Notes under the pieces: generated by a model | What the model was told of the DNA's origin: nothing | Databases searched by the model: none | Seen by the model: the letters and a program-made list of their open reading frames with translations, nothing else | Source of the DNA: Microbacterium sp. MF43 | GTDB lineage: Bacteria > Actinomycetota > Actinomycetes > Actinomycetales > Microbacteriaceae | Direction: 5' to 3' | Length of the DNA stretch: 64,000 bases | Assembly (NCBI RefSeq): GCF_012847295.1 | Contig: NZ_JABBDY010000003.1 | Coordinates: 1-64,000 of the forward strand | Position numbers and translations under genes: made by a program | Shown here: positions 17,122 to 25,882 of the stretch, one piece after another | How positions within the stretch are numbered: the stretch's first letter is position 1 | Layout: every line of letters starts with the position of its first letter

Positions 17122-20100
17122 ATGGTGACGCAGGAGCGAACGCGCGAGGCATCCGCTCTCGATTCCGCGCAGCTCTCCGTCACCCGCCTTCCCGCCGACT
17201 TCTCCGGGGTGGTCGTTGGCGCTCCCGGCACGGGGAAGACCACGGCGCTGGTGGAGCGCGTCGCGGCCCTCGTCCGATCGGGGATCGACCCCGACGGCGT
17301 GCTCGTCCTGACGCCCTCGCGTCAGACCGCGACCCTCCTGCGCGATCGACTCGCCCTCGCCGTCGGCCGGGCGACCTCCGGCCCGCTCGCCCGATCGGTC
17401 GCCTCGTTCGCCTTTCAGCTCGTGCGTGCCGACGCGATCGCCGCAGGCGCCGAGCCGCCGCAGCTGCTCACGGGCGGCGATGAGGACCAGCTCATCCACG
17501 ATCTGCTCGAGGGCGACGAAGAGGATGAGGAATCCGGCGCCTCCCGCTGGCCGGACTGGCTCACACCGGCGATCCGTGACACCGCCGGCTTCCGCGCCGA
17601 GGTGCGCACGTTCCTCGCCGAGTGCACCACGCTGGGCGTGGAGCCCGAGGACCTCCGTCGCCTCGGCGAGCGCGACGGCCGACCGGTGTGGGTATCGCTC
17701 GCGTCGTTCTTCGCGGAGTACCTCCACGTTCGCGCCGAGATGCGCGGTGCTCATCGTGATGCCGCAGGGCTCGTGCGCGAGGCGGTCGGGATCCTGCGTA
17801 CCACCGCCGATGGGCTCGAGGCCGTCGATCGGCTGCAGGCGATCCTGGTCGACGACGCGCAAGAGCTCACGCTCGGCGGCGTCGAGCTGCTCGAGGCCGC
17901 CCGGCGCAGGGGAGTGGCTGTACTCGCCTTCGGAGATCCCGACGTGGGCTCGGGGTCCTTCCGAGGCGCCACCCCCGAGAACTTCGCGCGCCTGGCCGCC
18001 GCGCTCGGCGAGGTGCACGTGCTGCCCACGCCGCATCGCGGCACCGCATGGCAGTGCGAACTCGTACGCAGGGTCACGCAGCGCATCGGCGCGGTCGGTG
18101 TGGTGGCGCACCGCGGCGGGGGATCGGGGGCCGAGCCCGACGACAGCGTGCGGGCACTGCTGCTGCGGTCGCCGGCCGAGGAGTGCGACGCGATCGCCCG
18201 CCTGCTGCGCGAGCGTCACGTGCACGACGGCGTGGCGTGGGGACGGTGCGCGGTGATCGCGCACGACACGCGCCAGGTTGCCTCCCTCGAGACCGAGCTC
18301 GCCGCCCGCGAGGTCCCGGCGCGCTCGAGCGGACCCGGCAAGGCCCTCGGCGCGCTCAAGCCGGCGGGCGACCTGCTGCGACTCATCGACCTCGCCGCGC
18401 AGGACGAGTGGGGGTTCGACGACGTGTCGGCTGCGCTCCTGGGCACGTACGGGCGCCTCGATCCGATAGAGCTCCGCCGGCTGCGGTCGACGATGCGTCA
18501 CATCGAGTTGGCTGCCGGGGGCGAGCGGTCGGGCAAGGAGCTCCTGCTCTCGGCGGTGCAGCAGCCTCTCGAGTTCGACCTGATCGACACGCGTGAGGCC
18601 CGTCGCGCCGCCAAGCTCACTCGTACTCTCCACTTCCTGCGTGACGAGCTCGAACGCGGTGCATCGGCCCACGAGCTGCTGTGGACGGCCTGGGAGCGCA
18701 GCGGGCTCGAGCGCGGGTGGGCTGAGGCCGCCCGCGGTCACGGTCCGCTCGCCGAGCAGGCCGGCCGCGACCTCGACGCGCTCGTCGCGCTGTTCCAGGC
18801 CGCGAAGCGGTTCGTGGAGCGCTCGCTCGACGCCGATCCGCGCGTCTTCGTGCGTGGAGTCCTCGACTCCGACGTCGCAGAGGACCGCCTCACCGCGCCG
18901 GTGCGCGAGGACACCGTTCAGATCCTGACGCCCGCGGGGGCGCTCGGGCTCGAGTTCGACACGGTCGTGGTCGCGGGCGTCCAGGAGGGCGTGTGGCCGA
19001 ACACCCGGTTGCGCGGCAGTCTCCTCGAGACCTGGCGGTTGGCGGATGCCTCGGCCCGAGCCGACGACGCGACGGAGGTCTTCGACCGACGCCGCGCAGC
19101 GATGCACGACGAGCTGCGCCTGCTCGCGCGTGCACTGTCGCGCGCGACCTCCCGCGTGATCGTCACGGCCGTCGACGACGACGACACCGGGCCGAGCGTG
19201 TTCTTCGAGTTCCTCCCCGACCCCGAACGCCACACCGTGGATCACCCGCTGTCGCTGCGGGGGCTCGTGGCACGCCATCGCCGTACGCTCACGGAGCGGC
19301 CCGCCCGCGACGCCGGAGTCGTGCACGCCGCGCGGCAGCTGGCGCTGCTCGCCGATGCCGACGTGCCCGGTGCGGCGCCGGAGCAGTGGTACGGCGTTCT
19401 GGAGCCGACCTCCACCGGACCGCTGCGCGACCTCGAGAAAGAAGACGTCCGCGTCTCGCCGTCACGCCTGCACGCGCTGGAGGAGTGCGAGCTGAACTGG
19501 GTGATCGGCGACCTCGGTGGCGACCCCGGCGGGGCCACCGCGGGGCTCGGGACGATCATCCACGCCGCCCTCGAGCATGCGGGCGATTCGACAGAGGAAT
19601 CCCTGTGGGCGCACGTCGAGTCGCGCTGGGGTGAACTGGTCTTCGAGGCAGACTGGCGCGACCGCGCCGAGAAGACACGCGCGCGTGACCTGGTGCGCCG
19701 GCTGCATCTCTACCTGCGGCGATTCGAGAGCAGCGGCGGATCTCTCCTCAGCGCGGAGCCGCATTTCGAGGTGGCGATCCCGCTCGATGACGCTTCAGCA
19801 CCGGAGCACGGTGCGATCCTCTCGGGTTACATCGATCGCGTCGAGCTGACGCCCGAGGGCACGGTGGTGATCGTCGACCTCAAGACAGGCAAGCGCGAAC
19901 CGCAGACGGATGCGAAGGTCGCCGACAATCCACAGCTTGCCGCCTATCAGCTCGCGTACGAATCGGGCGCGATCCCGGCCGCCGCGGGGCACGCTCCCGG
20001 CGGCGCCAAGCTCCTGGTGCTTCGTCCCACCTCGTCCCGGTCCGATTACGCCGAGCCGCGCCAGCCTCCATTCGACGACGAGCGCAGGGAGGCCTTCCTC

Positions 20101-20232
20101 GCACGGGTGCGGGCGGCCGTGTCGGCCATGCGCGGCACGTCGTTCTCTGCGCCGTACGAGGAGCACTGTCGGGACGATCACTCCTACGGGCTCTGCCGGA
20201 TCCACACGATCGGCGCGGTGAGCGCGTCATGA
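17122..20232 (+). CDS. adnA: AdnA: helicase-nuclease subunit of the AdnAB end-resection complex
   Basis: This 1036-aa protein has a UvrD-like motor domain with Walker A GAPGTGKTT (residues 33-41) and an unusual Walker B ILVDDAQEL instead of DExQD. The C terminus is a RecB-type nuclease with the VDLKTGK motif near residue 917, followed by NPQLAAYQLAY. Cysteines in HALEECELNW and in HCRDDHSYGLC bracket the nuclease, reminiscent of the Fe-S staple of AddB-like proteins. With AdnB it would process double-strand breaks for recombination. ATG 17122 is chosen because TACCGT lies seven bases upstream. It overlaps adnB by ATGA. M. tuberculosis counterpart: Rv3202c. Confidence 0.88.
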   Translation: MVTQERTREASALDSAQLSVTRLPADFSGVVVGAPGTGKTTALVERVAALVRSGIDPDGVLVLTPSRQTATLLRDRLALAVGRATSGPLARSVASFAFQLVRADAIAAGAEPPQLLTGGDEDQLIHDLLEGDEEDEESGASRWPDWLTPAIRDTAGFRAEVRTFLAECTTLGVEPEDLRRLGERDGRPVWVSLASFFAEYLHVRAEMRGAHRDAAGLVREAVGILRTTADGLEAVDRLQAILVDDAQELTLGGVELLEAARRRGVAVLAFGDPDVGSGSFRGATPENFARLAAALGEVHVLPTPHRGTAWQCELVRRVTQRIGAVGVVAHRGGGSGAEPDDSVRALLLRSPAEECDAIARLLRERHVHDGVAWGRCAVIAHDTRQVASLETELAAREVPARSSGPGKALGALKPAGDLLRLIDLAAQDEWGFDDVSAALLGTYGRLDPIELRRLRSTMRHIELAAGGERSGKELLLSAVQQPLEFDLIDTREARRAAKLTRTLHFLRDELERGASAHELLWTAWERSGLERGWAEAARGHGPLAEQAGRDLDALVALFQAAKRFVERSLDADPRVFVRGVLDSDVAEDRLTAPVREDTVQILTPAGALGLEFDTVVVAGVQEGVWPNTRLRGSLLETWRLADASARADDATEVFDRRRAAMHDELRLLARALSRATSRVIVTAVDDDDTGPSVFFEFLPDPERHTVDHPLSLRGLVARHRRTLTERPARDAGVVHAARQLALLADADVPGAAPEQWYGVLEPTSTGPLRDLEKEDVRVSPSRLHALEECELNWVIGDLGGDPGGATAGLGTIIHAALEHAGDSTEESLWAHVESRWGELVFEADWRDRAEKTRARDLVRRLHLYLRRFESSGGSLLSAEPHFEVAIPLDDASAPEHGAILSGYIDRVELTPEGTVVIVDLKTGKREPQTDAKVADNPQLAAYQLAYESGAIPAAAGHAPGGAKLLVLRPTSSRSDYAEPRQPPFDDERREAFLARVRAAVSAMRGTSFSAPYEEHCRDDHSYGLCRIHTIGAVSAS

Positions 20233-23200
20233 CCGTGGCCGCACCGCCCGGGCTGCTCTCCGCGCGGGTCATCGCCGCCGCGCTGGGGCAGTTCCCGCCG
20301 ACCGCGGAGCAGGCGGCGGTCATCGAGGCTCCCCTCGAACCTGCGCTCGTGGTGGCGGGCGCCGGCAGCGGCAAGACGGAGACCATGGCGTCGCGCGTCG
20401 TGTGGCTCGTCGCGAACGGTCTCGTGCGCCGCGACGAGGTGCTGGGGCTGACGTTCACCCGCAAGGCGGCCGGCGAACTGGCGGAGCGGATCCAGCGCCG
20501 CCTCGCCCGGTTGGCAGAGTTCGAACGTCGGGGACTCGTGCCCTTCCTGACCGACCTTCACGAGTCGGGACGACTGGGCATCTTCGCCGAGCTGGAGAGG
20601 TCCGGCGCAGAGGGTGCGCGCGCCGCCGCGGTGCGGCACGAGGCGATGGACGCCCTCGCGGCGGCGGTGGGAGCCGTCGCGCAGGACGTGGATGACGACG
20701 CGCTCCTGCATCGTCCGACCGTCGCGACGTACAACAGCTTCGCCGACCAGATCGTGCGCGAGCACGCCGTTCGAATCGGGAGGGATGCCGAGGCTGCCGT
20801 GCTCTCGGAGTCGGCGGCATGGCTGCTGATGAGACGCGTGGTGTTCGCCTCCGATGATCCGCGTCTCGAGCTTCGCGGCGAGGCGGTGCGCTCGATCATC
20901 GACGCGGCCCTGCGCATCGCCCGCGACGGTGTCGACAACCTCGTCGATCTGGACGCGCTGGCCGCGTTCCCGGCCGACTTCGAACGCGTCCTCGCGCTCC
21001 CCTCGACAAATGCCAGGACGCTCGTCTACGCGGACGTCGCCGAGGCGGCCGAGAAGGTGGGCGGGTTGTCGCTCCTCGCCGACCTGGCAGGGGAGTACGC
21101 CGCCGAGAAGCGGCGAATCGGAGTGATCGACTTCTCCGACCAGGTCGCCGGTGCCCTCGACGTCGTCTCGAAGCATCCCGTCGTGGCGGACGAACTCCGC
21201 GGCCGCTACCGGGTGGTGCTCCTCGACGAGTACCAGGACACCTCTGTCGTGCAGACCGACCTGCTCGCCGCGCTGTTCGCCGGGTCAGGGGTCATGGCCG
21301 TCGGCGACCCCCATCAGGCGATCTACGGCTGGCGCGGTGCGAGCGCGGGAAACCTCGGCGGGTTTCCCGCCGCATTCGCCCCCGGGGCGGACTGCGCCGA
21401 GTTCTCACTTCTTACGAGCTGGCGCAACAGCGCCGACGTCCTGACGGCAGCCAACGCGGTGCTCGCGCCGCTCGCGGCGAGCGCGGCGGTGCCGGTCCAG
21501 GCGCTTCGCGCCCGGCCGGGTGCGCCGGCAGGGGTGGTCGAGTGCGCCTTCGACGCAGATCTCGACGCCGAGGCGGACCGTGTGGCGCAGTGGTTCGGCG
21601 CCGTCCGCGCCGATCGCCGTCGGGCCGGCCTGGCCACGACCGGAGCGATCCTCTTCCGCAGCAAGAAGCACATGGTGCGTTTCGGTGACGCGCTCGGGCG
21701 CCGGGGCATCCCTCATCGCATCCTCGGCCTGGGTGGGCTGCTGTCGACGCCCGAGGTGGTCGATGTGGTCAGCGCCCTGCGGGTCATCAGCGACCCGACC
21801 GCCGGGTCGGCACTGATCCGGCTGCTGTCGGGACCGCGATGGGCGATCGGCCTGCCCGATCTGCGCGAGCTCGCTGGGCTGGCGCGCCGCATCGCCCGTC
21901 ACGACGCCGCACTCCAGCCGCTCGCGCCCGAGGTGATCGAGCGCATCCGCTCCGGCGCGGGCGATGACGACGGGTCTCTTGTCGACGCGCTCGACTTCGT
22001 TCTCCGGCATCCGGCTGAACACGGCTGGCTGACCGGGTTCACGCCCGCCGCGCGCGAACGCCTCCGCGAGGCGGGCGCCGTGTTCGCCGGTCTCCGGCAC
22101 GCGGTGGGGGCGCCCATCCCCGAACTCGTGAGACTGATCGAAGCCGAGCTCCGACTCGACATCGAGCTCGCCGCCAATGAGGCGCGCGGTCCGGCACGGA
22201 TCGCCTCGGCCCAGCTTCGGGCCTTCGTCGACGAGCTTCACGGCTTCCTCGCCACCGACGAGTCCGGCTCGCTCCCGAGTCTGCTGGCATGGCTCGATCA
22301 TGCCGAGCAGCTCGACGAGTTCGCGCCGCGGACCGAGCCGCCCGAGGACGACGTCGTGCAGCTGCTCACGATCCACGGCTCGAAGGGGCTCGAGTGGGAT
22401 GCCGTGGCCGTGGTGCGGCTGGTGAAGGACGAGCTGCCCAGCGCGCCCCGCGACACCAAGGGCTGGCTCGGCTTCGGCGTCCTCCCGTACGCGTTCCGCG
22501 GCGATTCCGCGTGGCTTCCCGAGTTCGCCTGGCGTTCCGCGGCGACGCAGCAGGAGCTGAAGGCCGCGCTGGAAGCGTTCGTCGAGGCCAATCGTGCACG
22601 GCAGCTCGACGAAGATCGCCGCCTCGCGTACGTGGCGGTGACCCGCGCCCGCGACCACCTGCTTCTGACGGGTTCGAGCTGGTCCGGCACGAAGCGAGCC
22701 CGCCCGAGGAGCACGTTCTACGACGAGATCGCCGGCGCGCTCGGGCGGACTCTCCCTGACGACGACGCGGGCGAGAACCCGTACCTGGGGGAGCGGCGCA
22801 CGATGCAGTGGCCGATCGACCCGCTCGGTGCGCGCCGCGACGCGGTGACCGCGGCGGCCGAGGTCGCACGGGCGGCCCGCGAGTCGCCCCGCGCGACCCC
22901 GGATGCCGATGTGCAGCTGCTCCTCGCCGAGCGCGACGCCCGCCGCAGACCCGCGACGCAGGTGGCGCCGACGCGCATCGCGGCGTCGCGGTACAAGGAT
23001 TTCGTCGCCGACTACGCGGCCACGGTCGCCGCGATCGCACGACCGCTGCCCGAGCGACCCTTCCGGCAGACGAGGCTGGGCACGCTCTTCCATGCCTGGG
23101 TCGAGCAGCGTGCCGGCCGGCCGGGTCTCGGCGGATCGCTCGACGACGCTCTGTGGGAGATCGACGACGACGACCCCGGCACGTCCTTCTCGGTGGAAGA

Positions 23201-23552
23201 CGCGGCAGCACTCGACGCGCTGCGGACGCGGTTCCTCGCGTCGGAATGGGCGCCGCTTCGTCCGCTCGAGGTCGAGACGGAGATCGACTTCACGCTGACG
23301 GGGCTCGACGGACGCCCGCACGTGGTCATCTGCAAGCTCGACGCCGTCTACCGGCGCGAGGACCGCGGCGGCCGCATCGAGATCGTGGACTGGAAGACCG
23401 GCGCAGCACCGCGCACCGATGCCGAGAAGGAGGAGCGGATGCTGCAGCTCGAGCTCTACCGGCAGGCCTACCACGCCAAGCACGGCGTTCCGCTCCAGGA
23501 CATCGACGTCGCGCTCTACTATGTCGCGGAGGATCTCATCCTGCGGGGCTGA
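20229..23552 (+). CDS. adnB: AdnB: helicase-nuclease subunit of the AdnAB end-resection complex
   Basis: This 1107-aa SF1A helicase has Walker A GAGSGKTETM (44-50), LTFTRKAAGEL, Walker B LLDEYQDTS (about 331), DPHQAIYGWRGA, the motif V region LTIHGSKGLEWDAV and motif VI AYVAVTRARDHLLL. A C-terminal RecB-like nuclease carries VDWKTGAAPRTD (about residue 1054) and QLELYRQAYH. In mycobacteria AdnB is the main motor and nuclease of the heterodimer, and the intact motifs here agree. It is translationally coupled to adnA by a 4-bp overlap. M. tuberculosis counterpart: Rv3201c. Confidence 0.9.
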   Translation: MTVAAPPGLLSARVIAAALGQFPPTAEQAAVIEAPLEPALVVAGAGSGKTETMASRVVWLVANGLVRRDEVLGLTFTRKAAGELAERIQRRLARLAEFERRGLVPFLTDLHESGRLGIFAELERSGAEGARAAAVRHEAMDALAAAVGAVAQDVDDDALLHRPTVATYNSFADQIVREHAVRIGRDAEAAVLSESAAWLLMRRVVFASDDPRLELRGEAVRSIIDAALRIARDGVDNLVDLDALAAFPADFERVLALPSTNARTLVYADVAEAAEKVGGLSLLADLAGEYAAEKRRIGVIDFSDQVAGALDVVSKHPVVADELRGRYRVVLLDEYQDTSVVQTDLLAALFAGSGVMAVGDPHQAIYGWRGASAGNLGGFPAAFAPGADCAEFSLLTSWRNSADVLTAANAVLAPLAASAAVPVQALRARPGAPAGVVECAFDADLDAEADRVAQWFGAVRADRRRAGLATTGAILFRSKKHMVRFGDALGRRGIPHRILGLGGLLSTPEVVDVVSALRVISDPTAGSALIRLLSGPRWAIGLPDLRELAGLARRIARHDAALQPLAPEVIERIRSGAGDDDGSLVDALDFVLRHPAEHGWLTGFTPAARERLREAGAVFAGLRHAVGAPIPELVRLIEAELRLDIELAANEARGPARIASAQLRAFVDELHGFLATDESGSLPSLLAWLDHAEQLDEFAPRTEPPEDDVVQLLTIHGSKGLEWDAVAVVRLVKDELPSAPRDTKGWLGFGVLPYAFRGDSAWLPEFAWRSAATQQELKAALEAFVEANRARQLDEDRRLAYVAVTRARDHLLLTGSSWSGTKRARPRSTFYDEIAGALGRTLPDDDAGENPYLGERRTMQWPIDPLGARRDAVTAAAEVARAARESPRATPDADVQLLLAERDARRRPATQVAPTRIAASRYKDFVADYAATVAAIARPLPERPFRQTRLGTLFHAWVEQRAGRPGLGGSLDDALWEIDDDDPGTSFSVEDAAALDALRTRFLASEWAPLRPLEVETEIDFTLTGLDGRPHVVICKLDAVYRREDRGGRIEIVDWKTGAAPRTDAEKEERMLQLELYRQAYHAKHGVPLQDIDVALYYVAEDLILRG

Positions 23553-23579
23553 CCGTGGTCGGTCCTCGCGCGGGGCAAC

Positions 23580-24887
23580 CTATTCGGCGAGCCAGCGGCG
23601 AAGCGCGGCCTCCGAGGCCCGCTCGGCGTCCGCTGCGGCGTCGAGGTCGTGGTCCGCGGGAGAGGGCGCGCCGCGCTCGTCGCGTTCGGCCGCCGTGCGG
23701 GCCGCGCGGGCGCCGGCGAGGTCGATCGGCGCGGTCGCACCGGGATCCGCGGCGGAAGCATGGTCGGCTCGGGCTCCGAGATCGATCTCCACCGTGTCTT
23801 CGGGCTGCGCGGTGCTCGCGGGGTCGTCTCCGACCCACGTCGACAGCTCGTCGGGATCGTAGGCATCGGTGTGCATCGATGTGTCGATGACGGACGCGCC
23901 GGCTTCAGGCATCCGATCGAGGAGTGCGATCGCCTCGTCGACGTCGAGCGGGGCATCCGTCATGATGTCGTCGTCTCCGACGCCCGCCGCGAGGGTCTCG
24001 AGCAGGCCCACGGCATCGTCGATCACGTCGGCGCGACCCGTCTCGTGTCCGTGGACGAGCCAGGACGCGAACTCCAGCTCGGCGTACAGGCGGGCCCGTT
24101 CCCTTGCACGCTCATCGGGTGCCCGTCCGCTGTGAGCGACGTAGGCCGCGTACACGTCGTCCGCTGCCGCCGGTGCCGAGGCCAGCCATTGCAGGTCGGC
24201 GGCGGGGTCACCGACCGACAGACCGTGCCACTCGATGAGCCCGGTCACCTGGGGAATCCCGTCGACGTCTTCGAAGAGGAACGACGCTGCGCCGGTGCCG
24301 CCGAGCACGACGGCGGATTCGAACCGCCAGAGTTCGTCGGCGCGGAGCGCCCGCCGCCAGCGGTGGGCGAGGGACTCCGGCAGACGCCGGGTCGCCTCGG
24401 CGCGCTCGGCCAGACGGGCGGTGTCGGTCCGGATCTGCTGAGGGGTGCGAACGGGCAGCCCCTCGGTGCGCACGATCGACAGCGGGAGCGCATGGAGGGC
24501 GGCGAGAGCGGCGCCCAGCGACGTGGCGGCGCCGCGGCCGGCGGGAAGGTGGGCGGGGTCCACCCGGTAGCCGGGCAGGAAGTCGACGACCACCGCGCGG
24601 GAATCTCCCAGGCCGGTCTCACCGAGCAGCTCGGGCGCTCGGAAGGGGAGGAGGCTCCGCACGCCCGGGGTCAGCGCGCGCAACGCGCGCGCCTCCGCGA
24701 CGAGCTCCGGGACGCCCGCGGCATCGGCGGGGACGCGCACGACCACGCGTCGTCCGTCGTCGAGGTGGGCCACTGCGGAGTCGAATCGTCCGCTCGCACC
24801 CTCGGTGAGGGCGCCGACCCCGACGACGCCGACCCGGGGAAGAGCCGACGTGACCGACGCGGCTAGAGTGAAGGGTGAGCGTGCCAT
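23580..24887 (-). CDS. APH/macrolide-phosphotransferase-fold protein with degenerate catalytic motifs
   Basis: This 435-aa protein has a kinase-like fold of the aminoglycoside/macrolide phosphotransferase superfamily (about residues 1-290) and a long acidic alanine-rich C-terminal tail. The catalytic loop that normally reads HGDxxxxN is VVLGGTGAASFLF (around 193-205), without the His/Asp/Asn triad. The metal-binding Asp of the IDW motif is Glu (LIEWHGLSVGDPAADL, Glu219). The beta-3 lysine position reads VVVRVP. It is therefore probably a pseudokinase rather than a resistance enzyme. ATG 24887 lies six bases after TACCCT. It is divergent from nudC. Confidence 0.75.
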   Translation of the reverse strand: MARSPFTLAASVTSALPRVGVVGVGALTEGASGRFDSAVAHLDDGRRVVVRVPADAAGVPELVAEARALRALTPGVRSLLPFRAPELLGETGLGDSRAVVVDFLPGYRVDPAHLPAGRGAATSLGAALAALHALPLSIVRTEGLPVRTPQQIRTDTARLAERAEATRRLPESLAHRWRRALRADELWRFESAVVLGGTGAASFLFEDVDGIPQVTGLIEWHGLSVGDPAADLQWLASAPAAADDVYAAYVAHSGRAPDERARERARLYAELEFASWLVHGHETGRADVIDDAVGLLETLAAGVGDDDIMTDAPLDVDEAIALLDRMPEAGASVIDTSMHTDAYDPDELSTWVGDDPASTAQPEDTVEIDLGARADHASAADPGATAPIDLAGARAARTAAERDERGAPSPADHDLDAAADAERASEAALRRWLAE

Positions 24888-24967
24888 GTGCCCAGGGTAG
24901 GTCGGCCGCGCTCGTCCATCCCCGCGCCACGCCCTGGCTCGTCCTCTCGGAGAATCGGAGATCCTCG
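24888..24967. promoter_or_regulatory. Divergent region of the phosphotransferase-like gene and nudC
   Basis: The minus-strand TACCCT (complement of 24894-24899) drives the leaderless phosphotransferase-like gene. A plus-strand TAGAGT (24864-24869) lies inside that gene's first codons and would give nudC either a roughly 90-nt leader or a leaderless GTG start at 24875 that adds 31 residues. GGAG before ATG 24968 supports the leadered option. Confidence 0.45.
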
Positions 24968-25882
24968 ATGACGGCGCCCGACAGTCCGCGCCTTCCCCCG
25001 CTGGCCGGAGCGGCTGTCGACCGCGCCGGCGACGAGCGTGCTGCACCCGGCCTCATCGACAGCGCTCGCGTCGCGGCCGACACGCGTGTGCTCGTTCTGA
25101 CAGGTGACCGCGCGCCGCTTGCGACGCCCAGCGCACTGCACTGGGTGGAACCGGCGATGGTGGACGACGGCGCCGCGTGGGCATTCCTGGGGCGCGACGC
25201 CCACGGCGCGGCGCTCCTCGCCGCGGTCTTCGAGGCGGCCGACGACGAGCCGTTCCACGCACCTGCCGGCTGGGGCGGTCTGCGGGCCGTCGGCGGCGAG
25301 CTGTCCGACCACGACGCCGGCGCCTTCGTGGAGGCCCTCAGCGTCGGGAGGTGGCTGCTCGAAGCGCCGTACTGCCCTGCCTGCGGTGCCCTCACGATGA
25401 CGGTCGACGCCGGCTGGTCACGGCGCTGCCCCTCGTGTGGGCGTCAGCACTTCCCCCGCACCGATCCGGCCGTGATCGTCGCCATCACCAGCGCGGACGA
25501 CCCCGATGCGCTGCTGCTCGGTTCGAACGCGCTGTGGGGCGAGAGCCGCTTCTCCTGCTTCGCGGGCTTCGTCGAGGCCGGCGAGTCGCTCGAGGCGGCG
25601 GTTCGGCGAGAGGTCGGGGAGGAGTCCGGGGTGCAGGTCACCGATGTGCGGTACCGCGGGTCGCAGGCGTGGCCGTACCCTCGCTCGCTCATGCTCGGAT
25701 TCCTCGCGACGGCCGCGGACGATTCCTCCGCCCGCGCCGACGGCGAGGAGATCGTCGCGGTGCGCTGGTTCACCCGCGACGAGATCGGCGCGGGGCTGGC
25801 CGGCGAGGGAGACGTCGCCCTGCCGGGCCGCGCCTCGATCGCCCACCGGCTCATCAGCGACTGGTACGCGGGGCGGGCATGA
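24968..25882 (+). CDS. nudC: NAD(+) diphosphatase / RNA deNADding Nudix hydrolase
   Basis: This 304-aa NudC has a zinc ribbon (CPACG at about 137 and CPSCG at about 156), then the Nudix box GFVEAGESLEAAVRREVGEE and the NAD-specific signature SQAWPYPRS, a slight variant of the usual SQPWPFPxS. It cleaves NADH/NAD+ to NMN plus AMP and can remove NAD caps from RNA. ATG 24968 has GGAG seven bases upstream; an in-frame GTG at 24875 would add 31 residues with no family match. The stop overlaps uvrD2 (ATGA), the same order as Rv3199c-Rv3198c. Confidence 0.9.
   Translation: MTAPDSPRLPPLAGAAVDRAGDERAAPGLIDSARVAADTRVLVLTGDRAPLATPSALHWVEPAMVDDGAAWAFLGRDAHGAALLAAVFEAADDEPFHAPAGWGGLRAVGGELSDHDAGAFVEALSVGRWLLEAPYCPACGALTMTVDAGWSRRCPSCGRQHFPRTDPAVIVAITSADDPDALLLGSNALWGESRFSCFAGFVEAGESLEAAVRREVGEESGVQVTDVRYRGSQAWPYPRSLMLGFLATAADDSSARADGEEIVAVRWFTRDEIGAGLAGEGDVALPGRASIAHRLISDWYAGRA

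Noticed and set aside
16864-19326. 820-codon minus-strand ORF opposite adnA
   Set aside because: Composition is a GC-rich shadow (Arg, Gly, Glu) with no motif, while the plus strand encodes full AdnA helicase and nuclease motifs.
23580-24887. Macrolide or aminoglycoside resistance kinase
   Set aside because: The catalytic loop and metal-binding Asp are replaced, and the context is a conserved chromosomal block, not a mobile element.
24875-24967. 31-residue N-terminal extension of NudC from a leaderless GTG
   Set aside because: The -10 to GTG spacing is 5 rather than 6-8, the extra residues match nothing in the family, and ATG 24968 has its own GGAG. Kept as an alternative only.
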